43,467 nucleotides of DNA from Solirubrobacterales bacterium (GTDB taxonomy: Bacteria; Actinomycetota; Thermoleophilia; Solirubrobacterales; 70-9). Below the pieces are notes generated by a model. It made no database searches and had not been told where the DNA came from. It worked only from the letters and a program-made list of their open reading frames with translations. Made by a program: the position numbers and the translations under genes. Positions 1 through 8,237 of the stretch are shown here, piece after piece. How positions within the stretch are numbered: the first letter of the stretch is position 1; the number at the start of each line of letters is the position of its first letter. The stretch lies in contig JANWHW010000034.1 in assembly GCA_025450195.1 (NCBI GenBank), forward strand, positions 1 to 43,467, given 5' to 3'.

Positions 1-231
1 GCCGACCTGCTCACCAAAGAGGCGCTGAAGGAAGCGCTGGAGAACCTCTCCTACCGCGAGCGCCGAGTGCTCGAGCTGCGCTACGGGCTCGGCGGCGAGC
101 ATCCGCGCACGCTCGACGAGGTGGGGCGGACCTTCAACGTCACCCGCGAGCGGATCCGCCAGATCGAGAACCAGAGCCTCAAGAAGCTGCAGCAGCTGGG
201 CGAAGCCCAGAAGCTCCGCGAGGTCACCTGA
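1..231 (+). CDS. rpoD: Primary sigma factor, C-terminal end (partial)
   Basis: The first 76 codons of the window are open in frame 1 and encode sigma-70 region 4. The stretch contains the region 4.2 helix-turn-helix (RERRVLELRYGL, then TLDEVGRTFNVTRERIRQIE) that contacts the -35 promoter element, followed by the usual short tail ending LREVT. The start lies outside the window. The close match to the group-1 sigma signature (VTRERIRQIENQSLKKL) makes this the housekeeping SigA/RpoD rather than an ECF sigma factor. It ends in TGA at 229-231, directly before a strong hairpin, so it is the last gene of its transcript. Confidence 0.95.
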   Translation, partial: ADLLTKEALKEALENLSYRERRVLELRYGLGGEHPRTLDEVGRTFNVTRERIRQIENQSLKKLQQLGEAQKLREVT

Positions 232-238
232 GCTAGTG

Positions 239-271
239 GGTGGGACGCGCGCATGTTGCGCGCGTCCCACC
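239..271 (+). terminator. Perfect 14-bp hairpin after rpoD
   Basis: GGTGGGACGCGCGC (239-252) is perfectly complementary to 258-271 with the 5-nt loop ATGTT. It begins 7 bp after the rpoD stop codon. The T-tract is poor (ATTTG), as is common in high-GC actinobacteria, but position and stem strength support a terminator. Confidence 0.85.
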
Positions 272-301
272 ATTTGCGCCCATCCCCGTTAGGTGATCGC
301 A

Positions 302-321
302 CCCTGGGTTAAGGCCCAGGG
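302..321. other. Small hairpin in the rpoD-downstream spacer
   Basis: CCCTGGG (302-308) and CCCAGGG (315-321) form a 7-bp stem with a 6-nt loop. It sits right after a 13-base string TAGGTGATCGCAC (290-302) that recurs inverted at 36594-36606. The role is unknown; it could be a second terminator or part of the repeated element described below. Apart from this and the repeat at 443-516, I see nothing in 272-490. Confidence 0.4.
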
Positions 322-442
322 CACAGCGCGGAGTCGCAGGACCGGCCGGAATCGGCCTCGCTGTGACCCCACCGCGCGAATCCCCATGTCGTGCGCGCTG
401 CCCATGCGGAGTCCGTACCGTGACCGTCCTGCTCTGGCCCAC

Positions 443-516
443 GAGTCTGCTTTTACCCCCGCATAGCGACGCTAGATGCAGACTTGATGCGTGACGTCGC
501 CGAATCAGCCGCCTAA
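443..516. repeat. Interrupted palindrome plus flank, copy 1 (pairs with 36477-36550)
   Basis: GAGTCTGC (443-450) faces GCAGACT (478-484), giving a 42-43 bp interrupted palindrome. The left half GAGTCTGCTTTTACCCC (443-459) occurs again on the opposite strand at 36502-36518. About 20 bp past the palindrome, ATCAGCCGCCTAA (504-516) recurs in the same orientation at 36538-36550. Left flanks also agree (TGGCnnAC before GAGTCTGC in both). The size and symmetry fit a dimer-binding site: a regulator operator or a site-specific recombinase site. It lies just upstream of a small open frame at 491/563-688. Confidence 0.7.
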
Positions 517-688
517 CGTCACTAAACCGCATAGTTTTGTCGAGCTGTGTGTTAATAGATACATGGGTCACTACTACGTCGACAACTTCATCGAGTACGC
601 GCTGACCAAGCGGGGCAGGGAGAATCTAGGTTTGTCGCTGTTGCTGGCAGGCTGCGTCGCGGGCATCGTCGCGATCGGTCGCCACTAG
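491..688 (+). CDS. Small hypothetical protein with C-terminal membrane segment
   Basis: A 65-codon frame opens with GTG at 491. An internal ATG at 563 would give a 41-residue protein and is the more likely start, because the GTG lies inside the repeated element at 443-516. The C-terminal third (LGLSLLLAGCVAGIVAIG) is hydrophobic and long enough for one membrane helix; the middle is charged (ALTKRGREN). I recognise no family. AT-rich sequence (TTAATAGAT) just before the 563 ATG could serve as a -10 element for a leaderless message. It converges on the P450 gene. It may be a real small membrane protein or a chance frame. Confidence 0.4.
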   Translation: MTSPNQPPNVTKPHSFVELCVNRYMGHYYVDNFIEYALTKRGRENLGLSLLLAGCVAGIVAIGRH

Positions 689-730
689 AAACCCTCGCAG
701 GGCAAAGCGCTTCGAAGCTTCTCGATCCGT

Positions 731-1969
731 CTACGGTGCGAGCCGTACGGGCAGTGTCTTCAGCTGGTTGAGGAAGGCCGACTCGACGAATCGGGGCTTG
801 CTGTCGAGGGCGATGTCCGGGAAGCGAGCCAGGGTCTCTTCGAAGAGGATCTTCAGCTCTAGTCGCGCTAGGGCGGTGCCGAGGCAGAAGTGACGCCCGC
901 CGGCGCCGAAGGCCTGGTGCTCGGGGTTGCGGAGGACATCGAAGCGGTCAGGGTCCTCGTAGCGGGTCTCGTCGCGGTTCGACGACGTGTACCACATCAC
1001 CACCTTCTCGCCCTCTTTGATCTCCTTGCCGTTCAGCGCCGTGTCTTTGGTGGCCGTCCGGCGGAAGTGGGCGAAGGCCGGGAACATCCGCAGCGCCTCC
1101 TCGACCATGCCGGGAATCAGCGAGGGGTCGTCGAGGACCATCTGCAGCTGCTCGCGGTCTTCGAGCAGCGCCCGCATCCCGCTCGTGTAGGTCGCCTTGG
1201 TGCTGTCGTTGCCGGCGGCGACGAGCAGGAAGAAGCCCATCACGATCTCGTGCTCCTCGAGCCTCTCGCCATCGACCTCAGCGTGGACGAGGACGCTGGT
1301 CAGGTCGTCATTGGGATTCTCTCGGCGCTCGGCGATCATCTTGTTGCATCGCTCGAAGATTTCCGCGACCGCCTTCTCGATGAAGCCTTCCAATTCCTCG
1401 GGGCTTTGGGTGAACTCCGGGTCACTCGCTCCCAGGGTTGCGTTCATCAGGCGGGCCCAGGCCGCGTCGTCCTCCTCCGGGATGCCCATGAAGCTGCCGA
1501 TCACGCGTGATACGGCGGGCTGGGCCACGTCGTTGACGAGATCGCAGCTCTCGCGACCATCGAGTCGGTCGAGCACCTTGATGACGATCTGCCGGATCTC
1601 ATCCTCGTGGGCGGCGATCCGCTTCGGCGTGAAGCCGGCCTGGAAGAGCGCCTTGATCCTGTCGTGCTTGGGCGGGTCCATTCCAATGAACATCGCCCGC
1701 GCCAGCTCGATCGGGAAGACCTCGTTGATCGCCACGACGCCGCCAACTTCTGAGGAGTACGTCTCCCAGTCGCGACTCACCGCGTGGACGTCGTCGGCGT
1801 TGGTCACCGACCAGAAGCCGGCGGCGGCGGGGAACTCGGTGACTTTCGAGGTCCAGTGGACGGGACACTCGCTGCGCATCCGCTTGAACAGCTCGTGCGG
1901 GGGGCCGTTCACCCAGTGCTTGCGCTCGAGCAGCAGCATGTCCTCAATGTTCGTCTCGGGGTCTGTCAT
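731..1969 (-). CDS. Cytochrome P450
   Basis: The 412-residue protein is a haem-thiolate monooxygenase that would hydroxylate a lipophilic substrate using electrons from a ferredoxin or reductase encoded elsewhere. The hallmarks are all present: I-helix AGNDST (252-257), ExxR at E291-R294, and the haem loop FGAGGRHFCLG with Cys362 as the axial ligand. The overall pattern (MDPPKHDR, TSSNRDE, FLNQLKTLPV) resembles the actinobacterial CYP124/CYP125/CYP142 steroid and branched-lipid group, but the exact subfamily cannot be fixed by eye. The ATG at 1969 is chosen because the upstream extension is basic and low in family character, and because this length is normal for the family. No ferredoxin gene lies beside it. 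It is divergent from the exported protein at 2122. Confidence 0.93.
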   Translation of the reverse strand: MTDPETNIEDMLLLERKHWVNGPPHELFKRMRSECPVHWTSKVTEFPAAAGFWSVTNADDVHAVSRDWETYSSEVGGVVAINEVFPIELARAMFIGMDPPKHDRIKALFQAGFTPKRIAAHEDEIRQIVIKVLDRLDGRESCDLVNDVAQPAVSRVIGSFMGIPEEDDAAWARLMNATLGASDPEFTQSPEELEGFIEKAVAEIFERCNKMIAERRENPNDDLTSVLVHAEVDGERLEEHEIVMGFFLLVAAGNDSTKATYTSGMRALLEDREQLQMVLDDPSLIPGMVEEALRMFPAFAHFRRTATKDTALNGKEIKEGEKVVMWYTSSNRDETRYEDPDRFDVLRNPEHQAFGAGGRHFCLGTALARLELKILFEETLARFPDIALDSKPRFVESAFLNQLKTLPVRLAP

Positions 1970-1997
1970 TCGTTCCGCCGGGTGAGGCCGTGATGCT

Positions 1998-2015
1998 ACT
2001 GGCTGCCTGGCCAGT
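1998..2015. promoter_or_regulatory. 18-bp inverted repeat upstream of the P450 gene
   Basis: ACTGGC (1998-2003) and GCCAGT (2010-2015) form an inverted repeat with 6 bp between the arms, 29 bp upstream of the P450 start and in the divergent promoter region shared with 2122. The geometry fits a small repressor dimer (TetR/GntR type). No regulator is encoded next to it, so the assignment is tentative. Confidence 0.35.
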
Positions 2016-2121
2016 TTCAACCGCTCTCTATGATCTTCGCCCAGTTTTGGCCCGGCATCGATGTGGCATGGCAGCTGCCTGAGCATTGATCGAGTGCCTC
2101 AGCTGTTTACAAAAGCGACTC

Positions 2122-3657
2122 ATGCTGAAGCGATTGACATTCCTGATCCCGCTGGCTCTGCTGGCCATTGCCCTCTTCGGCTTCCAGGATGCGACCGCGC
2201 GGCGCGGGGGGCAGCCACAGTCACCCCGTCTCTTCTCGCCCGCCTCGGCGGGGCCGCTAGAGGTTGGGGACGCACCGTCCGCGCTGGCCACCCTCGACAT
2301 GAAGGGGGATGCTTTCGACGAGGTCCTGGTCGCTTCCGCGGGCAAAAACCGGGTCGAAGTGCTCTCCAATCGCAACGGGCATCTCAGCGTGACGTCGAGG
2401 CACCTCGTGGATCCGTCTCCGACGGCGATCGGGACGGACGGGGGCGACGACGTCTTAGTCGTGAGCGCGCGCAGTGACCAGGCTCAGACCTTCTACAACG
2501 ACTACTTCAGGACGTACGTAAATGTCCTGGCGCCGGGGAAGAGGGTGCAGGTTGGGGCCGACCCGTCCGCCGCTCTCTCGGTGGCAATGTCGATACAGAC
2601 GTTCAGCCCAGAGGGTCGCCTCAAGAATGTGGGATCGGTCGATTGGGTGGTCGCCAGTCGAGGCTCGGACGATCTCTATCTGATCGAGAGCAGTCCCAGC
2701 GGGAAGAGTCTCGCGGTGGTCTCTGCCGTGCCGGTTGGCGACAAGCCCACGGCGATGGTTGCCGACCCTTCTGGCTCTGACTTCTATGTCGCCAATTCCG
2801 GTTCGGGCACGATCACCGAAGCCACCGGTGGGATCCTCAACGGGGTGTTGTCAACCAAGACGATCCCGGTCGGCGGCGAACCGGTCGCTCTGGGTATGGC
2901 AAACCTGATCCCCGGCGACCACAACGAAGAAGAGATCGCCGTGGTCGACCGCGCCCGCGACCAGGTGGAGATACTCGTCCGCGCCTATCCGGTCCCGTTT
3001 CAGCCCCGCGACGTGTACCACGTGGCTGCGAGGTACTCAGTGGGCAACGGGCCTGTCGGCCTGGTCATAGCCAACCTCGACGAACGGCTGGGGGCCGACA
3101 TCGCGGTGGTCAACTCGCTCTCCGAGGACGTTTCTATCCTGCGCAACACCGGGTCGGGCCGCTTTGTTCCCGGGGGCACGATCCCGGTGGGCCGCCATCC
3201 AGTCGCGATCGTGCCGGTTGCCTACGGCCGCTACTACGCCCCCGATCTGGTTGTTGCCAACCGCGGCTCAGACGATCTCACGGTCCTCGTCCGCAAGGAG
3301 CACGGCCGCTGCGGGGGACGCACCGCCAAGCTGCGCCTTGGCACCCCGGATCGCGACATCCTGGGCAGCGACGACGGGCGCGACGAGACGAAGGGCCTGG
3401 ACGGCGACGACCTGATCTCCGGCGGCGGCGACGTCGACTGCCTGCGTGGAGAAGGGGGAGACGACTCGCTGACAGGCAACGGCGACGATGACCTCATCTG
3501 GCCGGGACTGGGGAAGGACAGAGTCGAGGGAGGAAGCGGCGACGACAAGATCTTCGCCAAAGGAGATGGCACCGACCTCATCAAATGCGGACCCGGCGAC
3601 GACACCGCCTACGCGGACTCCAGCGATTCGACCCACGGGTGCGAGCACACGCCGTGA
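2122..3657 (+). CDS. Exported FG-GAP/beta-propeller-like protein with RTX calcium-binding tail
   Basis: The 511-residue protein starts at ATG 2122 with a clear signal peptide (LKR, then a hydrophobic run to about residue 20, with a probable cut near ATA). Residues ~35-395 repeat a pattern of 'G-x-x-P-x-A-x-x-x-x-D' followed by 'D-x-x-V-x-N-x-x-S-x-D-x-x-x-x-L', typical of FG-GAP/VCBS-type beta-propeller blades. Residues ~404-505 carry nonapeptide RTX-like repeats (GLDGDDLISGGGD, GEGGDDSLTGNGDDD, GGSGDDKIFAKGDG) that bind calcium in haemolysin-type proteins. The two Cys pairs flanking the repeats could form disulfides. It is probably a cell-surface or secreted calcium-stabilised protein. No dedicated type I secretion genes are nearby, and the Sec signal peptide argues against that route. 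Confidence 0.85.
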   Translation: MLKRLTFLIPLALLAIALFGFQDATARRGGQPQSPRLFSPASAGPLEVGDAPSALATLDMKGDAFDEVLVASAGKNRVEVLSNRNGHLSVTSRHLVDPSPTAIGTDGGDDVLVVSARSDQAQTFYNDYFRTYVNVLAPGKRVQVGADPSAALSVAMSIQTFSPEGRLKNVGSVDWVVASRGSDDLYLIESSPSGKSLAVVSAVPVGDKPTAMVADPSGSDFYVANSGSGTITEATGGILNGVLSTKTIPVGGEPVALGMANLIPGDHNEEEIAVVDRARDQVEILVRAYPVPFQPRDVYHVAARYSVGNGPVGLVIANLDERLGADIAVVNSLSEDVSILRNTGSGRFVPGGTIPVGRHPVAIVPVAYGRYYAPDLVVANRGSDDLTVLVRKEHGRCGGRTAKLRLGTPDRDILGSDDGRDETKGLDGDDLISGGGDVDCLRGEGGDDSLTGNGDDDLIWPGLGKDRVEGGSGDDKIFAKGDGTDLIKCGPGDDTAYADSSDSTHGCEHTP

Positions 3658-3742
3658 GTGCATTTCCATTGGGCAAGTCCTCTAGAGGCTCAGCTGCAGA
3701 GCGTCGGTCAATCCGACCCACGGGTGGAAGGGCCAGCTCGCG

Positions 3743-4108
3743 TTGGAATTGATCACTGGACGATTGCGGAGACGCGCGAAGCGTCATTTCGCGGGGCTCA
3801 CGCTGCTACGCGAAGGCGACGCCAACAGCTTTGGGGTTGAGTCGGCCGGCGTGTCTCAAATACGTGGCAACGGAAGCCTTGCGTTGACCAAGCACGAGCT
3901 CTTGTTCGCTCAGTGGGTGCCCAACAGGCTTCTGCGGATTCCCCGGAAGTCGATCGTCGAAGTAACGATGGTTCGTTCGCACCTAGGCAAGACGAATGGG
4001 CGGGACCTGTTGAAGGTCATTTGGACAACTGACCTTGGCACGCCGGATTCAATTGCGCTCTGGGTTGGTGACCTCGATGGCTGGATTGAGGTCCTGCAGC
4101 CAGCTTGA
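3743..4108 (+). CDS. Hypothetical protein, PH/GRAM-like beta fold
   Basis: A 121-codon frame starts at TTG 3743. No in-frame ATG occurs until well inside the protein. The middle (GSLALTKHELLFAQWVPNR, then IPRKSIVEV and LKVIWTTD) alternates hydrophobic and polar residues as in PH/GRAM-like domains, which often bind membranes or partners. The C-terminus (DSIALWVGDLDGWIEVL) ends with an amphipathic stretch typical of the closing helix of such domains. It has no signal peptide and is probably cytoplasmic. The function is unknown. It stands alone between the RTX protein and a VOC gene. Confidence 0.6.
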   Translation: MELITGRLRRRAKRHFAGLTLLREGDANSFGVESAGVSQIRGNGSLALTKHELLFAQWVPNRLLRIPRKSIVEVTMVRSHLGKTNGRDLLKVIWTTDLGTPDSIALWVGDLDGWIEVLQPA

Positions 4109-4193
4109 TCCGAGCGAGCTTTGCTTGGCGTTATTCGAGCTGGCGACGGCGTAGCCTTCGGCCAGGAACCCAAAGTGGATTCAGGAGGTAGCG

Positions 4194-4553
4194 ATGATCA
4201 GCAAGACCGACTTCATAGGAATCCCGTCGCGTGACGGCGAGCGCTCCCGGCAGTTCTACGTCGAGACGCTCGGGCTGCGCCCCGACGAGAATGCGCGGTT
4301 CGAGTTCTGGGTCGGCGACACTTGCTTCGGCATCTGGGAGCCGGAGAAGTTCGGGATGGACTTTGCGCCCCAGAAAAACGCGCATCCGGCACTTCATGTC
4401 GACGATGTCGCCGCGGGCCGGGCTGAGCTAGAGGCGAAGGGCGTCGTCTTCACCGGGGAGATCATGGACACCGGGGTCTGCCACATGGCCTTCTTCACTG
4501 ATCCCGACGGCAACGACCTGATGTTGCATAACCGCTACGCGCCGCGCGACTGA
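4194..4553 (+). CDS. VOC-family (glyoxalase-like) protein
   Basis: This 119-residue protein is a single vicinal-oxygen-chelate unit with the betaalphabetabetabeta repeat order. The start at ATG 4194 is set by the strong GGAGGT site 5-10 bp upstream. The C-terminal signature GVCHMAFFTDPDGNDLMLHNRY contains the usual metal-ligand region; HVDDV at ~67-71 marks the second repeat. VOC proteins include glyoxalases, dioxygenases and resistance proteins, so the substrate cannot be told. A clear paralogue lies at 9315-9701. The 3' end overlaps the convergent membrane protein gene by 19 bp. Confidence 0.88.
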   Translation: MISKTDFIGIPSRDGERSRQFYVETLGLRPDENARFEFWVGDTCFGIWEPEKFGMDFAPQKNAHPALHVDDVAAGRAELEAKGVVFTGEIMDTGVCHMAFFTDPDGNDLMLHNRYAPRD

Positions 4554-5068
4554 GCTACGGGGGGCTTGCGCAATCGCATTGCCAGGCCGCTGAGTATGTA
4601 GACGATCGCGACTGTGAGGAGGATGAACTTGCAGGTCGCGAACACAGTGGCGAGCAGCGGGAACGCGGCCCCGCTGCCGTTCAGGGTGAGCAAGAGGCAG
4701 ATGTTCTCGAGCGCATCGAAGGCCGCGCCGAGGGCGCCGAACCACACGACAACTCGGCCCATGGTTGCGAGCCGGCCCCAGCCGCGCTCTTTGGCCACGT
4801 CGCGTGTCGCGGCAAGCGCGAGGGTGAGGAACGCCCCATAGGCAGCGAGGAAGCCGAAGTCGAGCCAGAGCGACTCGCGGGCTGCGTCTTGGCCCTCCTC
4901 GCCCCATTCGGCGAGGATCTCCTCGGCACGGTCCTCGCCCCCGGTCAGCTCGAAGGGGACGATCCCTGGACCACCAGTGTCCTGCATTCGCTGGTCGGCA
5001 GGGGACATCGCCGCAAGCAGAACCAGTGTCGCGATTGCGGTTGCGATCAAGCCTTGGACGCGCGTCAT
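4535..5068 (-). CDS. Hypothetical four-helix membrane protein
   Basis: The 177-residue protein begins MTRVQG with an N-terminal membrane segment (LIATAIATLVLLAAM). A polar, acidic loop follows (~25-65, rich in E/D), then three further hydrophobic segments near 70-87 (FLAAYGAFLTLALAA), 104-127 and 135-160 (FATCKFILLTVAIVYILSG), and a basic C-terminal tail. This indicates four transmembrane helices with the acidic loop outside. I do not recognise a named family. It is convergent with the VOC gene (19-bp overlap) and divergent from the gene at 5137 with a 68-bp shared promoter gap. Confidence 0.72.
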   Translation of the reverse strand: MTRVQGLIATAIATLVLLAAMSPADQRMQDTGGPGIVPFELTGGEDRAEEILAEWGEEGQDAARESLWLDFGFLAAYGAFLTLALAATRDVAKERGWGRLATMGRVVVWFGALGAAFDALENICLLLTLNGSGAAFPLLATVFATCKFILLTVAIVYILSGLAMRLRKPPVAQSRGA

Positions 5069-5136
5069 TCGCGCGACCCTATCGCGAGACGTCGCCTCTT
5101 CTCACCTGGCGAATTCAGGATGTCTACGGTTCACAC

Positions 5137-5805
5137 GTGGCTCCAACGCTCGATGAGCTGACGGTTGCGGACACACCAGATGCCTGGCGGGCATGTGGAT
5201 TCGATGTCGATGGTGAGACGTGCATCGTGGGGAGTACGCGAATTCGCCTGGCAGGGGATGGTGCCGGGAAGGGCCTCGCGGGCTGGTCTCTACGTGATAT
5301 CGAGAGCACCGAGCTGGATGGGCTGCCGACCACAAGCTCCGATCGCCAACTGCCGGGCGAGCCTTCCGCGCATCCCAACGGGATCACGACGCTCGACCAC
5401 GTGGTCGCGATCACGCCGGAGTTGGATCGGACGGTAGCCGCGCTGCAGAACGCGGGTCTCGATCTGCGCCGCATTCGCGAAGAGCCGACTCCGGCAGGCG
5501 CGCCGCGCCAAGCCTTCTTCCGCCTCGGCGAGGTCATCCTCGAGGTCGTGCAGGAGCCGGAGGAGGCGATCGAGCGCGGTGGTGGCACCGATAGACCCGC
5601 CTTCTTCTGGGGCCTCGCCTTTGTCGCACCCGACCTGGACGCGACCGCCGCCGGGCTGGGGGAGCGCGTCAGCGAGATCCGCGACGCCGTCCAGCCTGAC
5701 CGCCGCATCGCGACGCTCCGACGCTCCGCGGGCCTCGCGGTGCCGATTGCGCTGATCACACCCCCGCTCAGCGGCGACGGGGGTTCTCGTCGGCCTGGGC
5801 GCTAG
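5137..5805 (+). CDS. VOC-superfamily glyoxalase-like protein
   Basis: From the GTG at 5137 the frame encodes 222 residues. The open frame extends 37 codons further upstream, but that part is basic, lacks family character and overlaps the divergent gene. The region from about residue 85 (GITTLDHVVAITPELDRTVAAL, with RQAFFRLGEVILEVVQEP following) is a typical glyoxalase-like beta-alpha-beta unit. The second half (FFWGLAFVAPDLDATAAGL, ending PIALITPP) is the paired unit. No obvious full set of metal ligands is visible, so it may bind rather than convert its ligand. It converges on the small gene at 5802 with a 4-bp overlap. Confidence 0.75.
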   Translation: MAPTLDELTVADTPDAWRACGFDVDGETCIVGSTRIRLAGDGAGKGLAGWSLRDIESTELDGLPTTSSDRQLPGEPSAHPNGITTLDHVVAITPELDRTVAALQNAGLDLRRIREEPTPAGAPRQAFFRLGEVILEVVQEPEEAIERGGGTDRPAFFWGLAFVAPDLDATAAGLGERVSEIRDAVQPDRRIATLRRSAGLAVPIALITPPLSGDGGSRRPGR

Positions 5806-5996
5806 CTCGGGCGCGAAGTGGGCGGATCGTCCTTGCGCTCGAGCTGATCGGCGTCAAGCACAGCCCAGCCGACGCGCTCGACCAGCTGACCCGAGAAGTG
5901 GTCGGACTCGAGATCGCTGAGGGCGATTCGCTCTCGGTAGACGACCTGGCGGGCATCCTCCTCTGAGCTGTTGGTCACCACGAGTATCTGTGGCAT
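5802..5996 (-). CDS. Small conserved-looking hypothetical protein (64 aa)
   Basis: The 64-residue frame starts at ATG 5996 behind a very strong ribosome site (AAGGAGG, 5 bp spacing), which is the main evidence that it is real. The sequence begins PQILVVTNSSEE, like a beta strand and turn, and ends in a polar tail (ERKDDPPTSRPS). The middle contains YRERIALSDLESDHF. It has no signal peptide or membrane segment. The function is unknown. Its stop overlaps that of the convergent VOC-like gene. Confidence 0.7.
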   Translation of the reverse strand: MPQILVVTNSSEEDARQVVYRERIALSDLESDHFSGQLVERVGWAVLDADQLERKDDPPTSRPS

Positions 5997-6084
5997 CGGT
6001 GCCTCCTTCGTTGGGTGACACGAGCATCGACTCTCCAGATTGATCGCTGGTCAAAATCAGGTAAAGAATTCGTCAAAGTCTGGG

Positions 6085-6576
6085 ATGAGCACTGACTGTA
6101 AGTTGAGCAAGATGCTCGGGAGCCGAACGAAGGGCAGCCTGGTCACCATCGCGGCAGGCGTGGCGATGCTTGCTGCGGCGAGCGGTTGTGGGGGCGACGG
6201 TGGCAAGGCGGATCCAGGTACATCGTCCGTCATCACCATCGAGCCTGATGTCCAGGGCAAGGAGAAGTCGGACAGCGAAAAAACGCTCACTCCGTCCCGG
6301 TGCCCACCCGGCCTGCCCAGCTGTCGGACTGCGGAAGGCCGGATCGCCTACGTCGAGCGGGTCGATCCCGATGGTGACGGCGATGCGCACTTCGTGATCG
6401 TCGACGCGCCGGGCATCACATTGCCGGGCCTGACGGCGATTGACGTGAGGAAGGGCTTGCGTCCCGATCCGCTCCCCGGAATCGGCGAGTTGATCAGCGC
6501 CGCCGGTCCGGTGCAGACCGGCTCTTATGGACAGAGCCAGATCCACGCCCTGGAGTTGCACGTCGCCGGACGCTAG
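6085..6576 (+). CDS. Exported lipoprotein, unknown function
   Basis: The frame from ATG 6085 encodes 163 residues; ATG 6112 is an equally possible start (154 residues) that puts the positive residues right before the hydrophobic core. A lipobox ends LAAASGC, so the mature protein would start at that Cys and be anchored to the outer face of the membrane. It is followed by a flexible Gly/Asp/Lys stretch. The mature domain (from about residue 70) has two Cys in CPPGLPSC and a compact beta-rich region (AYVERVDPDGDGDAHFVIVD). No enzyme motif is visible. Confidence 0.75.
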   Translation: MSTDCKLSKMLGSRTKGSLVTIAAGVAMLAAASGCGGDGGKADPGTSSVITIEPDVQGKEKSDSEKTLTPSRCPPGLPSCRTAEGRIAYVERVDPDGDGDAHFVIVDAPGITLPGLTAIDVRKGLRPDPLPGIGELISAAGPVQTGSYGQSQIHALELHVAGR

Positions 6577-6705
6577 AGACGCGGGCACGAGGAAGAGGGA
6601 GACCTGGGAGCTCTTGTCGCGCCACTGGATTGCCCAGTCGGCTTGCAATTAGGTATGTGACGACATCCACCCTGGCTGACCAGCCAACCTGCCACAATCC
6701 CCGCC

Positions 6706-8226
6706 GTGCCGGAGGCAACTTCCAACGGAGCCGCCAGCTCGCGGGAGCACGTCGACGTGCTGATCGTCGGTGCCGGCATCTCCGGCATCAGCGCCGCCCA
6801 CCACCTCAAGGAGCGCTGTCCAGGGAAGAGCTTCGCGATCCTCGAGGCGCGAGCCGACCTTGGCGGGACGTGGGACCTGTTCCGCTATCCCGGGATTCGA
6901 TCGGACTCCGACATGCACACGCTGGGCTACAGGTTCCGGCCCTGGACGGAGGCGAAGACGATCGCCGATGGGCCCTCGATTCTCTCCTACGTACGGCAGA
7001 CGGCTCAAGACAGTGGGATCGAGCAGAGCATCCGCTTCCACCACAAGGTGGTGCGGGCAGAGTGGTCGACGCCAGACGGCCAATGGACCGTCGAGGCTGA
7101 GCGAAGCGACACCGGGGCGATCGTCCGCTTGACCTGCGGCTATCTCTGGATGTGCAGTGGCTACTACCGCTATGACGAGGGCTACACCCCCGAGTTCGAG
7201 GGCAGGGAGCGCTTCACCGGGCCGATCGTGCACCCACAGCACTGGCCGGAGGACCTCGATTACGCCGGCAAGCGCGTCCTTGTAATCGGCAGCGGTGCCA
7301 CGGCGGTGACACTGGTGCCCGCTATGGCGGAGCAGGCGGCGCACGTGACGATGCTGCAGCGCTCTCCGACCTATGTCGTTTCGTTGCCGGGGGAAGACCC
7401 AATTGCCATTGCCCTGCGTCGGGTGCTTCCAGACAAGGCCGTCTACGCCGTGGTCCGTTGGAAGAACGTCCTTCTGCAGATGGCCACCTACAACCTCAGT
7501 CGCCGCCGCCCGACCTTCGTGAAAAAGCTGCTTCGGCGCGGCACCGAAAAAGCGCTGCCGGCCGGCTATGACATCGACACCCACTTCAGCCCTCGCTACA
7601 ACCCCTGGGACCAGCGGATGTGTCTGGTCCCGGATGGGGATTTGTTCAAGGAGATCTCGACTGGGCGCGCCTCCATTGTCACCGACACGATCGACACCTT
7701 CACCGAGAAGGGGATTAGGCTCGATTCCGGCGAGGAGCTGGAGGCCGATGTGATCGTCACCGCCACCGGGCTGAACCTTCTTTTCCTTGGTGGCATGCAG
7801 ATGACGGTCGACGGCGAAGAGGTCAATTTCTCCAAGCGCATTGCCTACAAGGGCATGATGCTGGACGGGGTTCCCAACTTCGCTTTCACACTCGGCTACA
7901 CGAACGCCTCCTGGACGCTCAAGGCCGATCTCACCTCCGAGTACGTTTGCCGGCTTCTCGCCCACATGGATACGCACCGCTACGACAGCTGCGCCCCGAC
8001 TGCCGATCCGTCGATCGTCGAAGAACCGATCTTCACTCTCACGTCCGGCTACATCCAGCGCTCAGCCGACATGCTTCCCAAGCAGGGCTCGAAAGAACCA
8101 TGGAAGTTGCGGCAGAGCTACGCCTACGACTTGCGAGTGATCAGGCGCGGTGAGATCGACGACGGCGCGATGCAGTTCGCGACGCTCGCACCCAGCCACA
8201 GCTCAGCGGAAAAGCTCGCCGTTTAG
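6706..8226 (+). CDS. Flavin-containing (Baeyer-Villiger-type) monooxygenase
   Basis: The 506-residue FAD/NADPH enzyme would insert oxygen into a ketone or oxidise a heteroatom. It has the FAD-binding GAGISG at 22-27, the Baeyer-Villiger fingerprint FxGxxxHxxxWP as FTGPIVHPQHWP (170-181), and the NADPH-binding GSGATA (195-200). DLGGTWDLFRYPGIRSDSD is typical of EthA-like actinobacterial monooxygenases. The length is normal. It starts at GTG 6706, as no upstream start fits better. A P450, hydrolase and VOC genes nearby suggest a degradative or detoxifying role in lipophilic compound metabolism, but no single pathway can be assembled. Confidence 0.93.
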   Translation: MPEATSNGAASSREHVDVLIVGAGISGISAAHHLKERCPGKSFAILEARADLGGTWDLFRYPGIRSDSDMHTLGYRFRPWTEAKTIADGPSILSYVRQTAQDSGIEQSIRFHHKVVRAEWSTPDGQWTVEAERSDTGAIVRLTCGYLWMCSGYYRYDEGYTPEFEGRERFTGPIVHPQHWPEDLDYAGKRVLVIGSGATAVTLVPAMAEQAAHVTMLQRSPTYVVSLPGEDPIAIALRRVLPDKAVYAVVRWKNVLLQMATYNLSRRRPTFVKKLLRRGTEKALPAGYDIDTHFSPRYNPWDQRMCLVPDGDLFKEISTGRASIVTDTIDTFTEKGIRLDSGEELEADVIVTATGLNLLFLGGMQMTVDGEEVNFSKRIAYKGMMLDGVPNFAFTLGYTNASWTLKADLTSEYVCRLLAHMDTHRYDSCAPTADPSIVEEPIFTLTSGYIQRSADMLPKQGSKEPWKLRQSYAYDLRVIRRGEIDDGAMQFATLAPSHSSAEKLAV

Positions 8227-8237
8227 GCGTAAGCCGA

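Noticed and set aside
6649..7977. 442-codon minus-strand frame across the BVMO
   Set aside because: It is antisense to a gene with intact FAD, NADPH and BVMO fingerprints.
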